In this document: one piece after another, positions 7,589-14,565 of the stretch
Layout of the letters: the number at the start of each line of letters is the position of its first letter
Position numbering within the stretch: position 1 is the first letter of the stretch
Assembly: GCA_910578065.1 (NCBI GenBank)
Contig: CAJTPB010000001.1
Location: forward strand, 162,051 to 226,050
Direction: 5' to 3'
Length of the DNA stretch: 64,000 bases
From: an uncultured Christensenella sp.
GTDB taxonomy: Bacteria; Bacillota; Clostridia; Christensenellales; Borkfalkiaceae
The notes under the pieces: model-generated
Database searches by the model: none
Told to the model about the DNA's origin: nothing
The model's input: the letters and a program-made list of their open reading frames with translations, nothing else
Program-made: the position numbers and the translations under genes

Positions 7589-8752
7589 ATGGCTTACGAA
7601 ATATTTTTAAAAAAAGGGGAAGAAAAGCGCATTGCCGCCGGGCACAGCTGGGTTTACGCCAACGAAGCAGCGCGCATCGAAGGGAAAGATAAGAACGGCG
7701 CGCTTGCGACCGTGCGCGCGTTCGACGGAAGATATATCGGAAAAGGATATATTAACCACGCTTCCAAAATATTGGTGCGCATATTTCTGCGCGGGAGCGA
7801 AGACGATTCGGACGAGCTGTTTTACGAACGCATTCACCGCGCGAACGCTTACCGCCTTTCGCTGGGATACGAAAATTGCTATCGCGCCGTTTTTGCCGAA
7901 TCGGACGATCTGCCCGCGCTGATCGTAGATAAATACGGCGATTATCTTTCCGTGCAAATTCTTTCTTTGGGCATGTATTTGCGCAAACAGCGCATAATCG
8001 GCGCGCTTGTAAAAGAGTTTTCCCCCAAGGGGATCTACGAGCGGTCGGACGTAGCTGTACGCAAAAAAGAAGGTTTGCCAGAAGAAACGGGCGTTTTATA
8101 CGGCGACATTCCCGATCGGGTGCAAATTACCGAAAACGGGATAAAAATGCTTGTCGATATCAAGCGCGGGCAAAAGACGGGGTACTTCCTCGATCAAAAG
8201 GAAAACCGCTTTGCGGCGCGCCGCTATGCGCGGGGAGAGGTGCTCGACTGCTGTTGCAACAGCGGCGGATTTTCGCTGAACGCGGCGACGGCGGCGGAAC
8301 GCGTTACCGCCCTCGACGTTTCCGAACTCGCCCTCGAAACGGTAAAAAACAACGCCGAACTCAACGGCTTTCGCAATATCCAAACGGACTGCGGCGACGT
8401 GTTCGAAAAACTGCGCGCTTACAAAGCGGAAGGCAAAACGTTCGACTGCGTGATATTGGATCCGCCCGCCTTTTGCAAAAGCGCGAGCGAAATTCAAGAC
8501 GCATGCCGCGGATACCGCAATTTAAACCTTTCGGCAATGAAGCTGGTGAAAAAGGGCGGATTTTTGATCACCTGTTCCTGTTCCCGTTACGTTACCCCGC
8601 AGCTGTTCGAAAAGGCGCTTACGGAAGCGGCAAGCGCTTCGGGCAGACGGGTGCGGGTTGCGGAAACGCGCACGCAAGCGCCCGATCACCCCGCGCTGCT
8701 CTCTTCGGAAGATACCCATTATTTAAAGTTTTACGTACTGCATATGGAATAA
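7589..8752 (+). CDS. class I SAM-dependent rRNA methyltransferase (RlmI/YwbD-like)
   Basis: About 387 residues. N-terminal PUA-type RNA-binding domain (EIFLKKGEEKRIAAGHSWVY opening), central RlmI-like region with GQKTGYFLDQKENR, then a Rossmann methyltransferase domain with the SAM-binding CCNSGGFSL and the catalytic-region DPPAF. The family methylates C5 of a cytosine in 23S rRNA. The open frame runs further upstream, but homologues start at this point; ATG 7583 is an alternative two codons earlier. No ribosome-binding site precedes either ATG, and the promoter predicts a transcript starting at the ATG itself. Confidence 0.9.
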   Translation: MAYEIFLKKGEEKRIAAGHSWVYANEAARIEGKDKNGALATVRAFDGRYIGKGYINHASKILVRIFLRGSEDDSDELFYERIHRANAYRLSLGYENCYRAVFAESDDLPALIVDKYGDYLSVQILSLGMYLRKQRIIGALVKEFSPKGIYERSDVAVRKKEGLPEETGVLYGDIPDRVQITENGIKMLVDIKRGQKTGYFLDQKENRFAARRYARGEVLDCCCNSGGFSLNAATAAERVTALDVSELALETVKNNAELNGFRNIQTDCGDVFEKLRAYKAEGKTFDCVILDPPAFCKSASEIQDACRGYRNLNLSAMKLVKKGGFLITCSCSRYVTPQLFEKALTEAASASGRRVRVAETRTQAPDHPALLSSEDTHYLKFYVLHME

Positions 8753-8789
8753 ACAAAACGCGGACAGTAAGGGTGTGTTTGATAGGGAT

Positions 8790-8824
8790 TAAAGCAAGGA
8801 CGATAATCGGTTCTTGCTTTTTTA
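8790..8824 (+). terminator. intrinsic terminator after the methyltransferase gene
   Basis: AAAGCAAG/CTTGCTTT stem with inner CGAT/ATCG pairs and a run of T. Confidence 0.7.
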
Positions 8825-8842
8825 GTGCGGTTATGCTATAAT
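8814..8842 (+). promoter_or_regulatory. promoter of the following small membrane protein gene
   Basis: TTGCTT, 17-base spacer, TATAAT with an extended -10 (TGC just upstream). The -35 lies in the terminator arm. Confidence 0.6.
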
Positions 8843-8930
8843 TATTGTACGATAAACAGTAATTTATTGGAGTAAAAAATTAAGACATTCCCAAGAAATG
8901 TCGGCAACGAAATAACAAGGAGGTGGTCGC

Positions 8931-9476
8931 TTGAAAAAGGAATTGAAAATAGCTGGATATTTATTCTCGGCGATATTTTTCGCTATTTTTGCTTTTTTAT
9001 TTATTGATGCATTCCATCAGTATCCGAATCTTGAAGAAGCGTATATATTAAAAACCGAAGGTCGTAATGTTCAAGCCACGATAGACGACTTTTATACTGG
9101 TGTTTCGTCAAATGCCGCATATTCTACGTATTATTTGCATTATATGTACGAAGAAAACGAAATGACTTGGACGGGTATTATAGAATATAATCATAGAGAT
9201 GATACGACAGATAGAAATGCATTAATTTCTTATTATAAGTCAATGATTGGAAACAAAGTAGAAATAACGATTGATCCGAATAGTACGAATTGTATGCTTT
9301 CAGAAGACGTAGATCCACTGTATAATAAAATATATAGAAATGAGATTTTACGGTTTTCATTTGGCGGAGTGGGGTTGGTTGGATCAATAGCGTTTTTTGT
9401 TTGGTTTCTGATTCGTCTTAAAAAAGGCAAAAAAGCAGATAGTTGTAAGTTTATTAAAGATAAAGAAGATTTATAA
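8931..9476 (+). CDS. small two-helix membrane protein, DUF3592-like
   Basis: 181 residues, function unknown. Membrane helices at about residues 8-28 and 145-165 flank an extracytoplasmic domain with a YYLHYMYEENEMTWTG strand pattern and a VEITIDPNSTNCML segment; this layout (helix, beta domain holding a conversion of time/pressure-like strands, helix, basic tail) resembles DUF3592 proteins, which is a weak assignment. Start is TTG, selected because AAGGAGGTGG lies 4 bases upstream. Base composition is clearly more AT-rich than the neighbours, hinting at acquisition. Monocistronic with its own promoter and terminator. Confidence 0.7.
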   Translation: MKKELKIAGYLFSAIFFAIFAFLFIDAFHQYPNLEEAYILKTEGRNVQATIDDFYTGVSSNAAYSTYYLHYMYEENEMTWTGIIEYNHRDDTTDRNALISYYKSMIGNKVEITIDPNSTNCMLSEDVDPLYNKIYRNEILRFSFGGVGLVGSIAFFVWFLIRLKKGKKADSCKFIKDKEDL

Positions 9477-9556
9477 AAAGTACTTAATTTCGAGAAACAA
9501 GAACAAGTTGCTTAATTTCAATTTTTCGTTACAAATGTTAAAATGAAAAAGTATAG

Positions 9557-9597
9557 CGCACTATACTTCGAAAACGAAGATAGTGCGTTGTTTCTTT
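9557..9597 (+). terminator. intrinsic terminator
   Basis: CGCACTATACTTCG / CGAAGATAGTGCG stem with one bulged A and an AAAA loop, then TTGTTTCTTT. Confidence 0.7.
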
Positions 9598-9648
9598 GCC
9601 CACAAGGAAATCCCTATAACAGATCGCCATATCGTCCGCGTTTTTTAT

Positions 9649-10579
9649 TTATTCGTTTATAGGAACGCTTGCATCCGAACAGCGCACGGTAAGCCCAGTT
9701 AATTCCCCAAACCAATATTCATCTTTCTCTACTTTATTCCATTCTTCCGCCGTGCCCTCGTACACGATTTCGCTTACGGCGGGGCAAACGACAAACGCAT
9801 AATTGCCGATCCGCTTTACGCTGCGGGGAAAGGTGACAGAGGTCAGCAAAGCGCAATCGACAAAGGCGCCTACCGCGACGATTTTCGTACTTGCATGAAC
9901 GGTGCAAGCGACAAGTTGGTTATCTTCCGTTCCGATCAGCACCATATATTTATTCTGCGAATTGCCCAAATAGCAGCCCGTTTCGAATACGTTGTACGTC
10001 ATATTGCAATCTTCGAACGCGCTTCCGCCCACAAATTGCAAACTGTCGGGCAGCGAAATTTTTTCCAGCCGTTCGCCCCCGCAAAAAGCTTGCTCTTCCA
10101 AGCGGAGCAATCCTTCGGGAAGGTGTACGCTTATAAGAGAACTACAACCGTAAAACGCGTTAAAATTTCCGTCGCCTTTTCGGGAACCGTAACGGACGTA
10201 AGTTCCGTGCATTCGTAAAACGTCGACTCGCCGATCGAAACCACCGTATTCGGCAGCGATACGCTTTTCATTTTATGGCGGGCAAACGCGCTGTCGCCCA
10301 CGGCGGTAACAGGCTTTTCCCGATACGTTTCGGGCACCGTAATTGCCTCTTCCCCAATCGTTAAAGTGCTTCCCTTTACGCAATAACTTTCTCCGTCTTG
10401 GTTCAGCGTAAACACCAAACCCTCTATAGTGTTTTTTCCGTAATCGGCGGCGGTACGTTGCCGCTGCCGCCGTTGTTTTCCGTTCCGCCGCTTCCCTGTT
10501 CGCCGCACGCCGCAAGAGCCAACGAACAAACAAGCGCGCCGATCAGTACAAATACCGTTATACAACTTTTCCCTTTCAT
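9649..10579 (-). pseudogene. BspA-like leucine-rich repeat lipoprotein, two frameshifts
   Basis: Three overlapping reading frames together make one protein: a lipoprotein signal (start at 10579 behind GGAGGG, lipobox LAAC), a linker ending ITEK, a first LRR_5 segment (VGDSAFARHKMKSVSLPN), and a second (NAFYGCSSLISVHLPEGL onward) to an EWNKVEKDEYWF ending typical of BspA-like surface proteins. The frame changes near 10430 (run of six A on the coding strand) and near 10150 (GGAAATTTTAACG). Both shifts correspond to loss of one base. The intact protein would be a membrane-anchored surface LRR protein of roughly 310 residues, possibly adhesive. Whether the lesions are real is unclear. Confidence 0.75.
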
Positions 10580-10599
10580 ACCAACCCTCCGTTTTCTAT

Positions 10600-10790
10600 T
10601 ATATAACACACACCCGCCTGCATCGAGAATACAAGAAAATATTTCGGCGTTTCCTCTTTTTTGGGCACGGGCGAACACTGTGAGGACGCATGATATCCTG
10701 CTTTTACGCCGCATGAATGATCTAACAAACAGCGTGCCGCAAGAATTCCGTATGCTTATTTCTCATACCATACCCCGCGTTAAGTAAAAA
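10600..10790 (-). pseudogene. possible remnant of a copy of the next gene upstream
   Basis: Out of frame with everything else, the minus strand reads GVKAGYHASSQCSPVPKKEE, resembling segments GYHTF, SAQCSPVP and PKKEE of the small protein encoded at 10792-11091, joined as if the middle were deleted. The shared DNA core is CGGGCGAACACTG. This is a degraded partial duplicate at best. Confidence 0.45.
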
Positions 10791-10791
10791 T

Positions 10792-11091
10792 CTATTCCGC
10801 TGTTTCCTCTTTTTTCGGCTGCGGATACCACTGCGCAAGTTCGCCGATTCTGTTCATAGGCACGGGCGAACACTGCGCGGATACGTTACGTTCTACCTTA
10901 ACGATCGTTCCCCGCAAAAGCGTTCCCTGCCGTCCCGCGGGCGCAAGCGCTTCATCCCCCGCTTCCGCCTGCGAAAAGGGGCATAAATACCAATACGGGC
11001 GATCCGCATACGCCGGCTCGCGGAATACCACTTTTGCAAAAGTATGGTATCCTACGTCGGCAATCACGCCGCCGCTTAACGAATGGATCAT
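10792..11091 (-). CDS. small protein of unknown function
   Basis: 99 residues, not recognised. It has an N-terminal GGVIADVGYHTFAKVVF segment, an aromatic YWYLCPF motif, a short SH3-like stretch (GTLLRGTIVKVERNV) and a charged C-terminus with PKKEE. No signal peptide or membrane segment. I chose the ATG preceded by AAAGGAGG rather than the longer open frame. It follows the cardiolipin synthase gene by 14 bases in the same direction, so it may be co-transcribed. A partial broken copy seems to lie just downstream. Confidence 0.65.
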   Translation of the reverse strand: MIHSLSGGVIADVGYHTFAKVVFREPAYADRPYWYLCPFSQAEAGDEALAPAGRQGTLLRGTIVKVERNVSAQCSPVPMNRIGELAQWYPQPKKEETAE

Positions 11092-11105
11092 GTTGTTTCC
11101 TCCTT

Positions 11106-12674
11106 TTAAAACAGGGGCGCGAACGCCTTTGCGACTTCGCACAGCCCCCGCCATACCACGCTTTTTTTGGCGTCCGCTTCCGTCTGCAAAGCGGAAACTT
11201 CGAACGTTTCTTCAAAATCCCGTTTTAAATCGATCAGCGCGCGCGTTTGAAACATGAGCACCGCGTTTTCGAAATGGTGCAAAAAGGATCGGTAATCGAG
11301 ATTGATGGTTCCGACTACGCCGATCTCGCCGTCTGCCAAAAAACTTTTTGCATGTATAAAGCCCGGCGTGTACTCGTAAATTTTTACCCCGCCTTTGATG
11401 AGCGGCATATAATTAGAGCGGGTAAGCGCAAAGGGAATTTTTTTATCGGGAATATGCGGCGTAACGATGCGTACGTCTACCCCCCGCCCCGCCGCCTGCA
11501 ACAGCGCTTCGCGCAGACGGTGATCGATAATCAAATAGGGCGTTGTGATATACACGTACTCTTTCGCCTCGTTTATGATATTCAAATATACGTCTTCGCC
11601 GATGCTGCGCTCGTATAAGGGGCGGGGTCCGTCGCCGTACGGCTGCACGTACCCTTCCCCCTCGAAACGGGGATATTCCGCCGAAAGATAGGGGGTAAAA
11701 TCTTCCGCCTGCTTTTCGCGGAAATTATACGTTTGCAAAAACATTAAAACAAGGCTTTTTACCCCTTTCCCCTCCATGCGGATAGCGGTATCCTTCCAAT
11801 GCCCGAAAGGATGCGTCGCGTTTACGTATTCGTCCGCAAGGTTAATCCCGCCCGTGTAACCGATCGTTCCGTCGATCACGGCGATCTTGCGGTGGTCGCG
11901 GTTGTTGTGCACGTTGCTTACGACGGGAACGAACGGAGAAAATTTTACGCACTTGATCCCCCGTTTGCGCAGACCGCGGGCGTAGCCTGCGCGCAGTTTG
12001 CCCATGCAGCCGATATCGTCGTACAGCATGCGGACTTCTACGCCTTCCGCCGCCTTGCGCGTTAAAATATCCAAAATCGCGTTCCACATAACGCCGCGCG
12101 CAACGACGAAATATTCCAAAAAGATAAAGTTTTTCGCGCCCTCTAAATCCTCTTTCAGCCGTTCGAAAAACAATTCGCCCGTCGCAAAATATTCCGTCTT
12201 GGTGCCCGCATGCGCGATCGCGAGGGAAGTGCTGCGGCGAAGCGACGTGCTCAACCCCGCCCAGCGCCCCCAATCGGCGGAAAGCCGTTCGTCGGATACG
12301 GCGGGATACAAAAAGGGTTTTGTGCGCTCGTACAGCGCGGCGAACCGCCTTCTGTTTCGGCGCGAAGGGCGGTTATGCGAAAATACCGCATAGATCGCCA
12401 CCCCGAACACGTTTAGCACGATCACCGTGATCAGCCAAGAAACTTTTGTTTCGGGCACCATATCGCGGTTGGCGATATTCAGCACGGTGATAAATACGAT
12501 CAGCCAACCGACCGCCGTTACGGCAAGCGAGATCCAACGGGAAGCGACGGGAAACGCCGCTTCAAGAATCTGCTCTAAAATATAAATTCCCGTAAACACG
12601 AGAAGAACGTCTACGATAAACGTTAAGATAATCGTAAGCGCGATAAAAGTAAACCGACTGAATAATTTTTTCAT
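11106..12674 (-). CDS. cls: cardiolipin synthase (phospholipase D family)
   Basis: 522 residues. Two or three N-terminal membrane helices (to about residue 80), then two PLD active sites: HRKIAVID near residue 255 and HAKSFLAD near residue 435, each with the downstream G-G/N motif (GYTGGINLADEY, GTINLDYRSF). The enzyme joins two phosphatidylglycerol molecules into cardiolipin in the cytoplasmic membrane. The open frame extends 120 codons upstream, but that part is Arg-rich shadow sequence; the chosen start begins MKKLFSRF as in homologues. Confidence 0.92.
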   Translation of the reverse strand: MKKLFSRFTFIALTIILTFIVDVLLVFTGIYILEQILEAAFPVASRWISLAVTAVGWLIVFITVLNIANRDMVPETKVSWLITVIVLNVFGVAIYAVFSHNRPSRRNRRRFAALYERTKPFLYPAVSDERLSADWGRWAGLSTSLRRSTSLAIAHAGTKTEYFATGELFFERLKEDLEGAKNFIFLEYFVVARGVMWNAILDILTRKAAEGVEVRMLYDDIGCMGKLRAGYARGLRKRGIKCVKFSPFVPVVSNVHNNRDHRKIAVIDGTIGYTGGINLADEYVNATHPFGHWKDTAIRMEGKGVKSLVLMFLQTYNFREKQAEDFTPYLSAEYPRFEGEGYVQPYGDGPRPLYERSIGEDVYLNIINEAKEYVYITTPYLIIDHRLREALLQAAGRGVDVRIVTPHIPDKKIPFALTRSNYMPLIKGGVKIYEYTPGFIHAKSFLADGEIGVVGTINLDYRSFLHHFENAVLMFQTRALIDLKRDFEETFEVSALQTEADAKKSVVWRGLCEVAKAFAPLF

Positions 12675-12745
12675 AGTTTTTTCCGTTGCCGCGCCGTTTG
12701 CGCGCGCACTTCGTACCCCTTGATTATACCACCCGCGCGCAATTT

Positions 12746-13810
12746 TCAACCGCTCGATATATCGAATACCGTGCAGCCGCAGGGCGCGGGCGAGCAAGAA
12801 TAACTGCCGCTTAAACGGACGTCGGCGCGGGGAGAATGCAGTTTGCGCAAGTTTGCAAGTCCGTAAAACGCGGTGGGAGAAATGCGCGCGGCACTTACCC
12901 CGCAAGCGTTTATTTCGCGCAAATTTGCACTGCCGTAAAAGGCGTAAGGTGTAAGCGCGCCGCCCGTAACCGTTACCTTTTTTAAACTTGCGGGAGGAAC
13001 GTTCCCTTCGAACAAATAGGCGAATTCCCCGCAATAAAAAGAAGTTTTATCGTCGGCAAAGTTTCCCGCAAAGGGAATCGTCAACTCTTCCAACTGCGCG
13101 CAGGGGGAAAGCGCGCCCCGCTCGCATGCAACGTAACTTTCCGCAGTTAACGTTTTTACGTGCGGAAGCGCGGCGATCAGTTTTTTGCCGCCTACCGTTT
13201 GGGTGTACAGCGCGCCGTCTTGCACAACAAAAGGCGGGTATGCGTTCAGTTCGCTTACGGCGGAGCCGCATAAATCGCCGGCGCCGATCTGCGCATTTGC
13301 GCCCAAGATCAAGCGAACGGCTTTCGTCTTTATAAGCGCGCCCGTTGCAAGCGTTCCCGAAATGAAAACGACTTCTTCCGCCGCCCGCGCCGCCGTACGC
13401 CTAAGCCTATCCCCTTCCCAACAGAACCAATCGCCGTCGTACCACAAACGGCGTTCCGTTTTGCGGGTGAGCGCGGCGCGTTCTAACCGCGTTGCGCCCT
13501 CCGTATTCAGCGCAAGCAGTTCCGCAAGCGGCGTATCCGAATGCAGCGCCCGAAAAACGCTTTTCGCTTTATCGCCCGTTGCAATAGCGCCCGTTACCCC
13601 GCCGCGCAATAAAATAATTTCCTCTTCCGTACAATCCGCCGTATCGCGAAACGCGGAAGCAAAACTTTCGCGCGTTATCCTTCCGTCCGCCCAGCTGCAA
13701 ACATAAACTTCAAAAGCGCCGCCGAAAACGCCGCGCAACGGAATAACGGGCAAACAGCATAAAAAGGTTACAAATACCGCAGCGAGAAAGGCGCATAACG
13801 CGCGCTTCAA
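12746..13810 (-). CDS. secreted leucine-rich repeat protein
   Basis: 354 residues with a signal-peptide-like N-terminus (LCAFLAAVFVTFLCCLPVIP). The middle is not recognised; the C-terminal part contains irregular BspA-type LRR units (LKKVTVTGGALTPYAFYG, ANLREINACGVSA, ANLRKLHSPRADV). Unusually Cys- and Ala-rich. Start is TTG, 5 bases after the trmL stop, so translational coupling with trmL is likely. Function unknown; the LRR units suggest binding at the cell surface. Confidence 0.7.
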   Translation of the reverse strand: MKRALCAFLAAVFVTFLCCLPVIPLRGVFGGAFEVYVCSWADGRITRESFASAFRDTADCTEEEIILLRGGVTGAIATGDKAKSVFRALHSDTPLAELLALNTEGATRLERAALTRKTERRLWYDGDWFCWEGDRLRRTAARAAEEVVFISGTLATGALIKTKAVRLILGANAQIGAGDLCGSAVSELNAYPPFVVQDGALYTQTVGGKKLIAALPHVKTLTAESYVACERGALSPCAQLEELTIPFAGNFADDKTSFYCGEFAYLFEGNVPPASLKKVTVTGGALTPYAFYGSANLREINACGVSAARISPTAFYGLANLRKLHSPRADVRLSGSYSCSPAPCGCTVFDISSG

Positions 13811-13814
13811 ACGG

Positions 13815-14309
13815 CTATTCCCACTTTAAGCGGTGAAGCTCCCCCTGCGAGGAAAGACCGCGAAATTCGTTTTGGCGCAATCCCTCGTATACCGCAATCG
13901 CGACCGTGTTGCTTAAATTGAGCGAACGCGCTTCTTCCCGCATGGGCACGCGCACGCATGCTTCTTTGCGATTTACAAGCAGTTCTTCGGGCAAGCCCTT
14001 CGTTTCTTTGCCGAATACGAGAAAATCCCCCTCGCGAAATTGCGCTTGGGTATACGCGACGGGCGCCTTCGTCGTAAAATAATGAAACCGCCCCTGCGGA
14101 TAGCGCGCGAACAATTCTTCGATTCCGTCGTAATAGCGCACGTCGAGCAAGTGCCAATAATCCAGCCCCGCGCGCTTTAAATATTTATCCGAAACTTCGA
14201 ACCCGAGCGGGCGAACCATATGCAGCGTACAGCCCGTTGCCGCGCACGTGCGCGCGATATTGCCCGCGTTTTGCGGAATTTCCGGCTCGACCAAAACCAC
14301 ATGAAACAT
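13815..14309 (-). CDS. trmL: tRNA (cytidine(34)-2'-O)-methyltransferase TrmL
   Basis: 164 residues, typical length for this minimal SPOUT enzyme. The opening FHVVLVEPEIPQNAGNIART, LVFGKETKGLP and the C-terminal MREEARSLNLSNTVAIAVYE are the three signature blocks of the SpoU/TrmH family forming the SAM-binding trefoil knot. It methylates the ribose of the wobble base of certain leucine tRNAs. The LRR gene follows directly. Confidence 0.93.
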   Translation of the reverse strand: MFHVVLVEPEIPQNAGNIARTCAATGCTLHMVRPLGFEVSDKYLKRAGLDYWHLLDVRYYDGIEELFARYPQGRFHYFTTKAPVAYTQAQFREGDFLVFGKETKGLPEELLVNRKEACVRVPMREEARSLNLSNTVAIAVYEGLRQNEFRGLSSQGELHRLKWE

Positions 14310-14431
14310 TTTTACACTTAACCGCCTTTCTCTTTTGTTTGTTTTATTGTACGATAAATTACGCTGTTTGGCAACAAAAATTTCCCCGACGCGCGAGGAA
14401 ATTTTTTGCCGTTAAAATTTTTTGAAATTGC

Positions 14432-14460
14432 TTGACATTTTTTAAAAATTTTTTTATAAT
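14432..14460 (+). promoter_or_regulatory. perfect sigma-A promoter with no gene downstream
   Basis: TTGACA, 17-base spacer, TATAAT, pointing away from trmL and towards the 3' end of ypeB, which is on the other strand. No ORF follows before a terminator about 65 bases on. Confidence 0.8.
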
Positions 14461-14466
14461 CGTTTG

Positions 14467-14560
14467 CGTCGGTTTAAAACCGACCTTAAAATTTTGCTTA
14501 CCCAACCCATATTTTTTCTCATTAAAAAGCCGAACGGATCACCGCTCGGCTTTTTAAGTT
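14467..14560 (+). ncRNA. candidate small RNA, about 90 nt
   Basis: Begins where the perfect promoter predicts a start. Contains a short hairpin (GTCGGT/ACCGAC), a single-stranded C-rich stretch (CCCAACCC), and ends in a terminator hairpin (AAAAAGCCGA/TCGGCTTTTT then TTTTT). No start codon with a ribosome site. No known family recognised. Confidence 0.55.
14524..14560. terminator. bidirectional terminator (small RNA and ypeB)
   Basis: Ten-base stem plus inner CGG/CCG pairs, T runs on both sides; lies 6 bases past the ypeB stop. Confidence 0.75.
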
Positions 14561-14565
14561 TTTCG

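Noticed and set aside
12675..13034. N-terminal extension of the cardiolipin synthase frame
   Set aside because: Arg-rich, overlaps the LRR gene in another frame, and homologues begin at the membrane helices.
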